Shown here: positions 35,420 through 44,487 of the stretch, one piece after another | Layout of the letters: every line of letters begins with the position of its first letter | Numbering within the stretch: position 1 is the first letter of the stretch | Assembly (NCBI RefSeq): GCF_014196225.1 | Contig: NZ_JACIDI010000016.1 | Span: 1-64,000 of the forward strand | DNA length: 64,000 nucleotides | Reading direction: 5' to 3' | DNA from: Bacteroides pyogenes | GTDB taxonomy: Bacteria; Bacteroidota; Bacteroidia; Bacteroidales; Bacteroidaceae | The notes under the pieces: model-generated | Seen by the model: the letters and a program-made list of their open reading frames with translations, nothing else | Databases searched by the model: none | What the model was told of the DNA's origin: nothing | Made by a program: the position numbers and the translations under genes

Positions 35420-36100
35420 TTATTCCTTGCCACCCAGATAATTCCATACCAGAGCGCTGAAAGCGGCTCCGACAAACGGGGCTACGATAAACAGCCACAA
35501 CTGCGATAGCGCGGCTCCCCCTTGGAATAAAGCCGGACCGATGCTGCGGGCGGGATTTACGGAAGTGCCTGTAATGGGAATACACACGATGTGTATCAGC
35601 ACCAGACTCAGACCAATGGCAAGCCCCGCCAGAGAGCCTGCCCCGTTCTTCGAAGAGGTAGCTCCCAAGACCACTAATACAAAGATAAAAGTAAACACCG
35701 CTTCGGCGATAAAGGCCTGCAACATTTCACCGTCTCCGAAACCATTTGCTCCCGTGGCAGTGGGGCCGTCGTATGCTCCGGTAGATATCAGCGCGAACAA
35801 AACAGCCGATCCGATAATGGCGCCAATGACTTGGAAAAGCATGTACATACCCGCTTCTTTCCCGTTCATACGTCCCGACAGAAAAACTCCCAAAGTAATA
35901 GCCGGATTAATGTGGCATCCCGAAACACTGCCGATGGCATAAGCCATAGCCACCACCGAAAGGCCGAAAGCCAGCGCGACACCTATTGTTCCGACACCGG
36001 CACCCACTGTTCCTGCAACACTTCCTGCGAAAACTGCGCTACCGCAACCCATTAGAACGAGCACCATCGTCCCGATCATTTCTGCAATGTACTTTTTCAT
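35420..36100 (-). CDS. AqpZ-like aquaporin
   Basis: A 226-residue inner-membrane channel with six helices and the two NPA motifs at 65-67 (HINPAIT) and 182-184 (SVNPARS). The selectivity-filter positions appear to be F45, H170, T179 and R185, the set found in water-selective AqpZ rather than in GlpF glycerol channels. The gene has its own promoter element at 36132-36139 and stands alone, convergent with the repeat array after the nigD-like gene. Confidence 0.93.
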   Translation of the reverse strand: MKKYIAEMIGTMVLVLMGCGSAVFAGSVAGTVGAGVGTIGVALAFGLSVVAMAYAIGSVSGCHINPAITLGVFLSGRMNGKEAGMYMLFQVIGAIIGSAVLFALISTGAYDGPTATGANGFGDGEMLQAFIAEAVFTFIFVLVVLGATSSKNGAGSLAGLAIGLSLVLIHIVCIPITGTSVNPARSIGPALFQGGAALSQLWLFIVAPFVGAAFSALVWNYLGGKE

Positions 36101-36131
36101 AACTATTGAATTAAAATATTAATACACAACT

Positions 36132-36139
36132 CAAAGATA
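36132..36139 (-). promoter_or_regulatory. -7 element of the aquaporin gene
   Basis: CAAAGATA on the plus strand is TATCTTTG on the minus strand, 31 bases upstream of the ATG. Confidence 0.6.
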
Positions 36140-36269
36140 GGATTTCCGCACCAGAAATCAAAGTTTTTCATCGCTTTTTAAATCGGTCTGCCCTGCTTTC
36201 TCCTGCAATAAACACTCTTTTTCAGGTTCACCGGCCGCCATTTCTCCTCAAATACCGCGCATCCCCCTC

Positions 36270-37196
36270 CTACAACAGATACTGGGCACTCTTCAACGAA
36301 AGCATCTCTTTCGGCACGGCGGCGAGTATCTCTTCTTTCAGCACGGCAAGCAGACTGAAGCGTATAAAGTCTTTACCGGTGACCAAGACGATTTCGCGCG
36401 TGGGACGGGGGATGGCAAACGGACGCACCAACTCGCTCTGCCCGCCGGTCAGTTGCATCAAAGCCAGTTCGGGGATAAACGTGATTCCTTTGCCACTCTC
36501 TACCATCCGCATGAAAGTTTCCATGCTCCCCAGACGGTAGGCCATCTGGCTTACCTTCACCGCTTCCATGCGACAAAACCTCACCAACTGGTCGCGGAAG
36601 CAATGCCCTTCGTCCAATAGCCACAAACGCTCGCCCGTCACGTCTGCCGTGCGGATGAGATCTTTCTTAAACAACGCCTCACTGCGCGAAACATAAACAT
36701 AGAACTGCTCGTAGAACAGCGTTTCCTCCCTCAGCATCTGGTCGTCCGACCTGCTGGCGACGATTGCCGCATCGAGTTCGCCGGCATGCAGCGCCTGCAA
36801 GATATCGTGCGTTTTCATTTCCGTCACGCGGATGTCCAGCTCCGGATATTTCTCTATCAATTGAGGAAAAAAACGGGGAAGCAGATAGGGAGAAATCGTA
36901 GGTAGCACGCCCAAGCGGAAAATGCCAGATACGGTCTGCTTCTCCTCGCTGATTATCTCTTTCACGTGCGCCGCCTGAGACAGCACGATACGTGCCTGCC
37001 CGATTACTTTCTCCCCCACGGCTGTGGGGCATACAGGCTGAACCGCTCTGTCGAACAACTTCACTCCCAACTCCTCTTCGAGCTTCTGGATCATTGCGCT
37101 CAAAGTGGGCTGCGTCACCCGGCAATGCTCGGCGGCACGTGCAAAATGGCGGAAACGGTCGACCGCCAAAACATACTCCAATTGTTGTATCGTCAT
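36270..37196 (-). CDS. oxyR: OxyR, peroxide-sensing LysR regulator
   Basis: A 308-residue LysR-type regulator that activates peroxide-defence genes. The N-terminal winged helix (about 1-60: FARAAEHCRVTQPTLSAMIQKLEEELG) is followed by the effector domain. The redox pair is C199 (EGHCFRDQ) and C208 (VRFCRM), the same positions as in E. coli OxyR, so disulfide activation is expected. It is divergent from dps, a classic OxyR target, and the two promoters lie within 140 bases of each other. Confidence 0.96.
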   Translation of the reverse strand: MTIQQLEYVLAVDRFRHFARAAEHCRVTQPTLSAMIQKLEEELGVKLFDRAVQPVCPTAVGEKVIGQARIVLSQAAHVKEIISEEKQTVSGIFRLGVLPTISPYLLPRFFPQLIEKYPELDIRVTEMKTHDILQALHAGELDAAIVASRSDDQMLREETLFYEQFYVYVSRSEALFKKDLIRTADVTGERLWLLDEGHCFRDQLVRFCRMEAVKVSQMAYRLGSMETFMRMVESGKGITFIPELALMQLTGGQSELVRPFAIPRPTREIVLVTGKDFIRFSLLAVLKEEILAAVPKEMLSLKSAQYLL

Positions 37197-37232
37197 CTAT
37201 AAAAAACTGTTTATATATAGAAATATTCTATG

Positions 37233-37240
37233 CAAAGATA
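37233..37240 (-). promoter_or_regulatory. -7 element of oxyR
   Basis: CAAAGATA on the plus strand is TATCTTTG on the minus strand, 37 bases upstream of the oxyR ATG. Confidence 0.55.
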
Positions 37241-37251
37241 GAAATTTTCAG

Positions 37252-37283
37252 TTTGACACCAATTACTTTTTCCACTATCTTTG
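37252..37283 (+). promoter_or_regulatory. dps promoter
   Basis: TTTG (37252-37255) and TATCTTTG (37276-37283) with a 20-base spacer, a full Bacteroides consensus. OxyR is expected to bind just upstream, between the two divergent -7 elements. Confidence 0.75.
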
Positions 37284-37333
37284 CAGTAACATAAAAAAAG
37301 AATAAGTATAAATCATTTAAAAACAATAAGAAT

Positions 37334-37810
37334 ATGAAAACATTAGCATTTATCCAATTGACCGAGTCGGAAGCCAACAAAGTAGTAAGCTCTTTGCAGC
37401 AGTTATTGGCAGACTTCCAGATTTATTACACCAACCTCCGCGGTTTCCACTGGAACATCCAAGGCCCGGAATTCTTCGTTCTCCACAGCCAGTTTGAGAA
37501 AATGTACGACGACGTAGCTGAAAAGGTGGACGAGATCGCCGAACGTATTCTGACATTGGGCGGTACTCCCGCCAGCAAATTCAGCGATTACCTGAAACTG
37601 GCAAACATCAACGAAGTAGATAAAGTGACCAACGGAACGGAAGCCTTGCAACACGTACTTCAGTCCATCAGCCTCCTGATCGGTGAAGAGCGCAAAGTGT
37701 TGTCAGTAGCTTCTCAAGCGGGCGACGAAGTTACCGTTTCGCTGATGAGCGATTACCTGAAAGAACAGGAAAAGCTGGTTTGGATGCTGACGGCATACAG
37801 CAAGAAGTAA
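37334..37810 (+). CDS. dps: Dps ferritin-like DNA-protection protein
   Basis: A 158-residue four-helix protein that forms a dodecameric shell, oxidises Fe(II) with peroxide and shields DNA. The ferroxidase-site residues at the dimer interface are visible as H39 (RGFHWNI), H51, E55 and the D66/E67 pair in KVDEIAERI. In Bacteroides it is induced by peroxide through OxyR, whose gene is divergent here. A perfect 18-bp stem at 38124-38177 may be its terminator, giving a long 3' untranslated region that spans an 18-bp repeat array. Confidence 0.95.
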   Translation: MKTLAFIQLTESEANKVVSSLQQLLADFQIYYTNLRGFHWNIQGPEFFVLHSQFEKMYDDVAEKVDEIAERILTLGGTPASKFSDYLKLANINEVDKVTNGTEALQHVLQSISLLIGEERKVLSVASQAGDEVTVSLMSDYLKEQEKLVWMLTAYSKK

Positions 37811-37995
37811 AGTCCGAATCACAAGCGAAGTCCGGATAAGGAGCGAACTCAAGTAAGAACGAAGTCCGGGTAAGAAGCAAAAGCCGGAGAACAAGCGAAA
37901 ACCCGACAATAAGCGAGGTCCGGGTAAAAAGCAAAATCTGGGTGAAAGCAGAACTTCGAACAAAAAGCAAAAGCAGAAACAAAAGGTGAAGACCG
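37811..37995. repeat. 18-bp degenerate tandem array after dps
   Basis: About ten units of ~18 bp of the form AAGTCCGGGTAAGAAGCG follow the dps stop directly; examples are AAGTCCGGATAAGGAGCG and AGGTCCGGGTAAAAAGCA. Short frames on the opposite strand give Leu/Arg/Phe-rich low-complexity peptides and are not genes. Confidence 0.8.
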
Positions 37996-38123
37996 GAACA
38001 TGACTTTCTGCAACCGAATGCGTGCATTTTCATAGAAGTCGATCAGGAGTCTGCGAAGACGTACAATCTGCGACGTGATACCGGAATAAAAACGTATGAA
38101 AGACAATCCTGAGCTCCGCATAA

Positions 38124-38180
38124 AACAGAGAGTACCGTTTTAAACCTGCTTTTACAGGAAAAACGGTACTCTCTGTTCTT
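38124..38180 (+). terminator. strong hairpin terminator downstream of dps
   Basis: Perfect 18-bp arms AACAGAGAGTACCGTTTT (38124-38141) and its complement (38160-38177), with a nested CCTG/CAGG in the loop and TTCTTTT after it. Confidence 0.8.
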
Positions 38181-38247
38181 TTGATCGAGAGCACACGCAC
38201 AAAAACTTCCGGTTAAAACTGAACGTTTAAAAGCTGGAAACAGATTG

Positions 38248-38470
38248 CGGACAGGCTTGTTTTGTTGCCAGTCTAGCCTCTTTCGTTCAATGCTTACAAC
38301 GAGGATCTGTTACGGACAGGCTTGTTTTATTGCCGGTCTATTCAGTATGCCAGAATATTAGCGACGCTCTGGTGTTGCGAACAGACTACTTATGCTATTG
38401 CCGGGTTATACGGTTCCGCCAGAATATTAACGATACTCCGGTGTACGCGCAGACTTATGTTATTGCCACC
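38248..38470. repeat. 65-bp degenerate tandem array
   Basis: Blocks beginning CGGACAGGCTTGTTTT start at 38248, 38313, 38378 and about 38446, 65, 65 and 68 bases apart, and decay toward the right. Open frames across it show repeated low-quality peptides and are rejected. Confidence 0.75.
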
Positions 38471-38579
38471 TTTCCATTACCTTAAGAGCAGATCGGTTTT
38501 TCACCAAAATCCATTGTTGAAGCATTTATCGATAACGACCCGTAGCCGCAAGAATAGTTCCGGGCTCGCCCGCAATCCA

Positions 38580-40301
38580 CTATTTGCAGTATTTGCCAAT
38601 CAAGTCATCCGTGTTCGTATCGCCCAGTTCTTTGGCTTTCTTAAAGTTGGCGCAAGCCTCATCCATGCGCTTCAGCTGCACAAGGCAAACCCCTATCAGA
38701 CGGTAAGCTTCGGCATACTGGGGTTCCGCCTTCAGCACACGGTTGAGCATCTCTATGGCTTCTTCATAGCGACTTACCCGCAGATTGATTACCGCCTGAT
38801 CTACTTGATAAGCCAATTCTTTGGGATTCAATTCCACCGCCTTCGCTATATCGTCCAACGCCCGTTGGTACTGACGGGCTTTCATGGCTGCCTGATGGCG
38901 GTAATAATAAAAAAGGTCGTTCACAGCGCCGTTCACCGCCTTATGGTATGCGTCGTAATCAGCCAGCGCGTCCCTTCCCCGTTCGGCATTCATGTACATC
39001 GCTGCCCGTTCGAGCAGATAAGGAGCCTCATCGGCGGTGACCGGCTGCGGGCAACGGGCAATGCAACTGTCCATCAATGCTATCACTTCTTTCGGATCGG
39101 CTTTCAACAACTCTTTCGTTTTTGCAGCGCTAAAGAAAGTGGCGGGCGAAGCAAGATTGCCGGCATTCACCCTCTCGTAGCAGGCCAATGCCCCCGCATA
39201 ATCCTGTTTTGCAAACAGGATATCCCCTTCCAACTGGACGTAAACAGGCAGATCGTTGATAGCCCGCGCTTCACGCACATTCGCCAGCGCCGTGTCGTAT
39301 GTCCAGTCTTTATACGTGTTCTCAGGCTTGCCCAACCGGTAGCCATACTGTAGCTTGGCGATGCTGTAATACACATCATCTTTCTTTCCGGCAGTCTTCA
39401 ACGCCCGTTCTATATCCGCCGAAGCTTTATCGAGCAGCGAGGGGGCGTTCTGCGCGTTTCCCGCATAGTAATTCGCCCGACGCATATAGCCGTCCGCACT
39501 GTTGGGATACTGAAGCACAAAATCATCAAGCACCGCCTCATACTCCGGAGCAGAAAGTTGCGTAGACGCCATAAACAGATACACCAACGCCTGCTCCTCC
39601 GTGTCGGGCAGTCCCTTGCAGATGCCGATGCTTCTCAGCGTAGCGTCTGCCAATGACAGAGCATTGGTTTTCTGTGCCATCGCAAAGCCTGTCCCTACGG
39701 CATAAGACACGGTAGCAGTATCCGCTCCCGATGATTTTTGGGCAATGCCGAACACGCGACCGGCGGCATCGACCACCGGACAGCTCACCATTTTCTCTTT
39801 CAAAGGCAGATCCAGCGTATAGTAATGATATTCCCCGCCGACTTTGCTCACCTCTTTCACCTTACCCGAAACACAGGCAATGCTTTTCTGCGTAGAATAA
39901 GGAAGCAACCATACAGCCGACCCCTCAGCAGGCATATCCTCTGCCGGTTTCAATGCCGGCACTTTCTTGCCGACAATATCGACGCGGAATTTAACGACAT
40001 CGTACATGTCATCCGCTCCCAGAATCCGGCCGACGGGCATCTGCTTTCCTTCGGCAGAGATGATAACGGCACGCTCCGCACCTTTGAAAAGTGTGTAGTC
40101 GGACAAAGCCAACCCCTCTTCCGATACGAAAAAACCGTTGCCGGTATTCAGGATTTTACCCTCTTTATCGTAAGTCACTACCGAAAAAACCGCTTGTTTC
40201 GCCTTTTCCACCCATTTGGGAGTTTGCGCGTGGCTCCCCTCCGTCAAGGAGAGAAGCACAAGAGGCAGCACCAATAACTTTCTCAACTTTATCATAATCA
40301 T
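38580..40301 (-). CDS. HtrA-like pseudoprotease with TPR repeats
   Basis: A 573-residue secreted or periplasmic protein (signal 1-25, ending GSHAQ). About 30-210 follows the trypsin/HtrA fold, but the catalytic residues look lost: the His-box is LALSDYTLF (Tyr where His is expected) and the Ser-box is MVSCPVVDA instead of GNSGGP. From about 250 to the end are several tetratricopeptide repeats (ALACYERVNAGN, ALDDIAKAVELNPKEL, AIEMLNRVLKAEPQYAEAYR). It is likely a scaffold or binding protein rather than an active protease. Its ATG overlaps the rlmB stop by 4 bases (ATGA), so it is translationally coupled to that gene. Confidence 0.85.
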   Translation of the reverse strand: MIMIKLRKLLVLPLVLLSLTEGSHAQTPKWVEKAKQAVFSVVTYDKEGKILNTGNGFFVSEEGLALSDYTLFKGAERAVIISAEGKQMPVGRILGADDMYDVVKFRVDIVGKKVPALKPAEDMPAEGSAVWLLPYSTQKSIACVSGKVKEVSKVGGEYHYYTLDLPLKEKMVSCPVVDAAGRVFGIAQKSSGADTATVSYAVGTGFAMAQKTNALSLADATLRSIGICKGLPDTEEQALVYLFMASTQLSAPEYEAVLDDFVLQYPNSADGYMRRANYYAGNAQNAPSLLDKASADIERALKTAGKKDDVYYSIAKLQYGYRLGKPENTYKDWTYDTALANVREARAINDLPVYVQLEGDILFAKQDYAGALACYERVNAGNLASPATFFSAAKTKELLKADPKEVIALMDSCIARCPQPVTADEAPYLLERAAMYMNAERGRDALADYDAYHKAVNGAVNDLFYYYRHQAAMKARQYQRALDDIAKAVELNPKELAYQVDQAVINLRVSRYEEAIEMLNRVLKAEPQYAEAYRLIGVCLVQLKRMDEACANFKKAKELGDTNTDDLIGKYCK

Positions 40302-41110
40302 TCCATTCTTTGTTTCACAGCTTCATAAATCAATATACCGGCAGCTACCGATACGTTAAGCGATTCGATACTCCCCAGCACCGGAATCTTCACCCATTCA
40401 TCGCATAAGGCCAGATTATCGTACGAAACTCCTGTATCCTCCGCTCCCATGATGATGCACAGCGGACCTTTGTAATCAGCTTTCGAGTAGTCGTAGTCGC
40501 CTTTTTCGGTGGCAGCCACAATGCGAAATCCGCTATCCTTGAGGTATTGCAAGGTCGTGCGCAGGCTCTGTTCACAACACACGGGAAGCGTATGCAACGC
40601 CCCGGCCGAAGTTTTCACGGCATCAGCATTTACCGTCACGCTTCCACGCGCGGGAATAATCACGGCATCCACAGCCGCGCACTCGCAAGTGCGGGCAATA
40701 GCTCCGAAATTGCGCACATCGGTCACACCGTCGAGCATCACGAAGAAAGGGTTCTTTCCCTCTTCAAACAAGAACGGCACGAGGTTTTCCGTCTTCTGAT
40801 ACGTCACGGAAGAGATGAAAGCGACCACTCCCTGATGATTTTTCCGGGTGATACGGTTGATGCGCTCCACCGGTACGCGCTGAACGGGAATCAGAGTTCC
40901 CTTCAGAGCGGCAAACAGTTCTTTCGACAAATCGCTTTGTATATCCTTCTTTACCAGAATCTTGTCTATCTCTTTTCCCGCCTGAACCGCTTCTATCACG
41001 GCACGCACGCCAAATATCATCTGCGGTTCCTCATGGCTGCGAAGCTCCCCTTTCACCTCTTTCGAGGCCCCGGCAGACGAGTTGCTTTTGTTTTTTCTTT
41101 TATATTCCAT
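40298..41110 (-). CDS. rlmB: RlmB-like rRNA 2'-O-methyltransferase
   Basis: A 270-residue SpoU/TrmH-family methyltransferase that likely methylates the ribose of G2251 in 23S rRNA. The N-terminal substrate-binding domain (about 30-105: IFGVRAVIEAV) is followed by the trefoil-knot catalytic domain. Motif 1 is VTDVRNFGAIARTCE, motif 2 is IIMGAEDTGVS, and motif 3 is VLGSIESLNVSVAAGILIYEA. It is followed by the HtrA-like/TPR gene with a 4-base overlap. The G2251 target is inferred from family. Confidence 0.92.
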   Translation of the reverse strand: MEYKRKNKSNSSAGASKEVKGELRSHEEPQMIFGVRAVIEAVQAGKEIDKILVKKDIQSDLSKELFAALKGTLIPVQRVPVERINRITRKNHQGVVAFISSVTYQKTENLVPFLFEEGKNPFFVMLDGVTDVRNFGAIARTCECAAVDAVIIPARGSVTVNADAVKTSAGALHTLPVCCEQSLRTTLQYLKDSGFRIVAATEKGDYDYSKADYKGPLCIIMGAEDTGVSYDNLALCDEWVKIPVLGSIESLNVSVAAGILIYEAVKQRME

Positions 41111-41265
41111 ATATTTATATCCTTAATTTTGTTATTATTTCACTCTCACCGGACCATATTTGTCCGCGCCCTCTCAAAGCGTTGTTCTTGCGGCAGGCGG
41201 GTTCTCCGGCTACCGTAAGCAAACTCCCGGCTTTCAGCAGGTTGAAAGGAAGATCATTATCACCT

Positions 41266-41540
41266 CACTGCAAATACATCGCCGGCAACATCTTACATCG
41301 GCTTTACACAAAGGGGCTCCCGCTTTCAACAAAAAGGAGAGTCAGTCTCAACTCACTGCAAATACCTGCCTGACAACATTCTGCATCAGCTCCTCCGAAA
41401 GACTTCCCGCTTTCAACAAAAGGAGAATCAGCTTTAATTCACTGCAAATACCTGCCTAACAACATTCTGCATCAACTCCTCCGAAAGACTTCCCGCTTTC
41501 ATCAAAAGAAGAAGCCGGCCTCCTCCCCTCTGCATACGAA
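41266..41540. repeat. 86-88-bp tandem array upstream of rlmB
   Basis: The gap 41111-41586 has no gene. CACTGCAAATAC recurs at 41266, 41354 and 41440, 88 and 86 bases apart. Blocks two and three are nearly identical. Each divides into four ~22-bp parts, for example AAAGACTTCCCGCTTTCAAC and ACTGCAAATACCTGCCTAAC. Confidence 0.82.
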
Positions 41541-41586
41541 CCCGGAATCTGCGAAAAAACATATCGCTTTTGAGGACTTTCAATCC

Positions 41587-43248
41587 CTAACCGAGTTTCA
41601 ACAATGCTCTCGCGTTATCGAGCGCGGCGTCCATCAGCGTCGCCCCGCTCAGCATGTGCGCAATTTCCTCTACCCTTTCTTCATCGGTCAGCCTGCGGAT
41701 ATGGCTATTTGTTTCCGTATCGCTGTCTTTCTTATATACTTTGTAGTGCGCTGAGCCCCGCGCCGCTATCTGCGGCAAATGCGTAATACTGATCACCTGA
41801 CGGTTGCTGTCGCCCATCTCCTGCATAATATCCGCCATGCGGTCGGCTATCTCGCCGGAGACTCCGGTATCTATTTCATCGAATATGATCGTTGGAAGCT
41901 TCACGGCTCCCGCAATCATCGCCTTGACGGAAAGCATCACACGAGCTATCTCGCCCCCCGAAGCCACGGAAGAGATATTCTGCAACAAACCGTTCTTGTT
42001 GGCAGAAAACAAAAACGCCACCGTATCCTCCCCCTGCATGCCGGGCTCTTTCCTGAGTCCCATCTCCACTTGGAAACGTACGTTGGGCATACCCAACGGA
42101 ACGAGCCGGGCAGCCAACTGCCTCTCCGCCTCACGGGCAGCTTCCGTGCGGGAGCGAGTCAGCAACGCCGCCTGCGCCTTCACTTGTCCGTACTGCGAGT
42201 CGCGAAGCGCGGTAAGCTCCGCAATGCGGTCGTCATACGAAGTGATGTCCGACAACCTCTTACGGTATTCGTCCGCCAGCGCCATCAACTCCTCCAGCGT
42301 TTGCACCCGGTGCTTCTGCTGCAACGAATAAATCAGGTTCAAACGTTCGTTCGCCTCTGCGAGCCGTTCGGGGTCGAACTCCACATTCTCTGCCCGTGAC
42401 GATATTTCCTGCGAAAGATCTTTCAGTTCGATGTAAGCACTTTCCATACGCCCGTGCAATTCTTCGGCGGGCTGATACACTTTCCGCAAACCATGCAGTA
42501 TGTTCAGGTTTTCCTTCAACAGAGAAAGCATCCCTCCCTCATCCGAAGCGAACATCTGTTCAATGCCGTAAAGCCCCGCCTTGATTTCTTCGGCATGGCT
42601 CAGCAATTCCACCTCCTGTTCCCATAATTCCTGCTCCCCTTCCGTCAAACGCGCTTCATCGAGCTGCTCCAATTGGAAACGGATATAATCCTCGTCCGCC
42701 CGGTTCTGTCCGGCAAGCGCATGCAGTTCCGCCAATTCGCGCTCCGTCCGCTTCCATTCTCCGTACAGCGAACGGTATTTCTCCAACACGGCGTCATTGC
42801 GCGCCAATATATCGAGCACATTCAACTGGAAACCCTCCTGATTGAGCAACAGGTTCTGATGCTGTGAATGCACATCGACCAAAAGTTCGCCCAACTCCTT
42901 CATCTGTGCCAGTGAAGCCGGCGTATCGTTGATGAACGCCCTGCTCTTGCCGGAAGCCTGAACTTCGCGGCGCAAAATACACTCCCCGTCGTACTCCAGC
43001 TCGTTCTCTTCGAAGAAAGGACGCATCCCGTAGGCGGAAATGTCGAAACGCGCCTCGATGACACACTTCGACGCACCCAAACGGATGGCTTTCACATCGG
43101 CACGCTGGCCGAGCAGTAAGCCGATAGCTCCCAGCATGATGGATTTTCCCGCTCCCGTTTCGCCCGTAACAACCGAAAAACCGGAATCGAAACCGATATC
43201 CAGCTTTTCTATCAACGCATAATTTTGGATGTATAATGAACGTAACAT
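41587..43248 (-). CDS. recN: DNA repair protein RecN
   Basis: A 553-residue SMC-like ATPase that acts early in double-strand break repair by bridging DNA ends. Walker A is GETGAGKS at 29-36. A long coiled coil spans about 150-370. The C-terminal half has the ABC signature region (SVASGGEIARVML) and Walker B (LPTIIFDEIDTGVSG), then ITHLPQIAARG. It lies 13 bases after coaBC in a leftward run with dnaN and the exonuclease. Confidence 0.96.
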   Translation of the reverse strand: MLRSLYIQNYALIEKLDIGFDSGFSVVTGETGAGKSIMLGAIGLLLGQRADVKAIRLGASKCVIEARFDISAYGMRPFFEENELEYDGECILRREVQASGKSRAFINDTPASLAQMKELGELLVDVHSQHQNLLLNQEGFQLNVLDILARNDAVLEKYRSLYGEWKRTERELAELHALAGQNRADEDYIRFQLEQLDEARLTEGEQELWEQEVELLSHAEEIKAGLYGIEQMFASDEGGMLSLLKENLNILHGLRKVYQPAEELHGRMESAYIELKDLSQEISSRAENVEFDPERLAEANERLNLIYSLQQKHRVQTLEELMALADEYRKRLSDITSYDDRIAELTALRDSQYGQVKAQAALLTRSRTEAAREAERQLAARLVPLGMPNVRFQVEMGLRKEPGMQGEDTVAFLFSANKNGLLQNISSVASGGEIARVMLSVKAMIAGAVKLPTIIFDEIDTGVSGEIADRMADIMQEMGDSNRQVISITHLPQIAARGSAHYKVYKKDSDTETNSHIRRLTDEERVEEIAHMLSGATLMDAALDNARALLKLG

Positions 43249-43261
43249 ACACTCTGCACCG

Positions 43262-44458
43262 TTATAACGACTTTACCAAACGGTCTATAATATCCCGCGC
43301 CACTTCTTTTTTGCTCTTCAAAGGATAATCCGTCCGCCCCTCCCTGTCGATGATGCTGATGCGGTTGGTATCGTGCCTGAAGCCCGCGCCCGCATCGTTG
43401 AGCGAATTGAGCACGATGAAGTCGAGGTTCTTGCGCTCGAGCTTTCCTTCGGCGTTCCGCTGTTCGTCATCGGTCTCAAGGGCAAAGCCCACCAGCAGTT
43501 GATTTTCCTTTTTCTCCCGTCCCAGACAGGCGGCGATATCCTTTGTCGGCTGAAGATGAAGCGTCAGCTCTCCCTCCTTTTCCCGTTTTATCTTCTTACC
43601 CGCTGCCTCAACGGGGCAGAAATCCGCCACTGCGGCGCAGAGAATAGCCGCGTCCGACTCCCGGAAATGCTCCGAAGCGGCTTCGTACATTTCGGCCGCC
43701 GACTCCACATCTACCCGGCGAATGCGCGAATGACGCGCCTGCATCTGCACGGGACCCGCAATCAACGTTACGTCGGCTCCGCGACGGGCACACTCTTCGG
43801 CGAGGGCAAAACCCATCTTACCGGAAGAGTAATTACCGATAAAGCGGACAGGGTCTATCTTTTCGCAGGTCGGACCTGCCGTAATCATCACCTTCTTGCC
43901 TTGCAATTCGGGCGTGGCGGAGAAAAATTCATCCAGAACACGGATGATGTTTTCGGGTTCCTCCATCCGCCCCTTTCCCACCAAGTGGCTGGCCAGTTCG
44001 CCCGTACCCGGTTCGATGATACGGTTACCATAAGAACGCAGTGTATCGAGATTCTTTTGTGTGGAAGGATGCGCGTACATGTCAAGATCCATAGCCGGCG
44101 CCACGAACACGGGCGCTTTGGCTGAGAGATAAGTCGTAATCAGCATATTGTCGGCAATTCCGTTCGCCATCTTGCCGATGGTGGCTGCCGTGGCAGGCGC
44201 AATCACCATCGCGTCCGCCCATAAACCCAGATCAACGTGGCTGTTCCAAGTCCCGTCGCGCTGAGCGAAAAACTCGCTGATCACCGGTTTGCTCGTCAAC
44301 GCCGAAAGAGTAATGGGCGTTATAAATTCTTTTCCTGCCGGAGTAATAACGACCTGTACCTCCGCGCCCTCCCTAATGAGCCCGCGAATAAGGTAACAGG
44401 CTTTATAAGCGGCAATACTCCCGGAAATTCCGAGAATGATCTTTTTTCCTTTAAGCAT
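43262..44458 (-). CDS. coaBC: CoaBC phosphopantothenoylcysteine synthetase/decarboxylase
   Basis: A 398-residue bifunctional enzyme of coenzyme A synthesis. The N-terminal flavoprotein decarboxylase (about 1-180) has ILGISGSIAAYKACYL, the catalytic-His region WNSHVDLGLWADAMVIAPATA and the PAMDLDMY loop. The C-terminal ligase (about 188-398) has VMITAGPTCEKIDPVRFIGNYSSGKMG in part and the acyl-phosphate site near KKIKREKEGELTL. It is encoded between the exonuclease and recN genes, 29 and 13 bases apart, as in other Bacteroides. Confidence 0.96.
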   Translation of the reverse strand: MLKGKKIILGISGSIAAYKACYLIRGLIREGAEVQVVITPAGKEFITPITLSALTSKPVISEFFAQRDGTWNSHVDLGLWADAMVIAPATAATIGKMANGIADNMLITTYLSAKAPVFVAPAMDLDMYAHPSTQKNLDTLRSYGNRIIEPGTGELASHLVGKGRMEEPENIIRVLDEFFSATPELQGKKVMITAGPTCEKIDPVRFIGNYSSGKMGFALAEECARRGADVTLIAGPVQMQARHSRIRRVDVESAAEMYEAASEHFRESDAAILCAAVADFCPVEAAGKKIKREKEGELTLHLQPTKDIAACLGREKKENQLLVGFALETDDEQRNAEGKLERKNLDFIVLNSLNDAGAGFRHDTNRISIIDREGRTDYPLKSKKEVARDIIDRLVKSL

Positions 44459-44487
44459 TTTCAGTTCGCAGTTTTACGTTCTCCGGT

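Noticed and set aside
38322-39353. A 343-codon plus-strand frame overlapping the TPR gene
   Set aside because: Its first part is the 65-bp repeat and the rest lies opposite clear TPR repeats.
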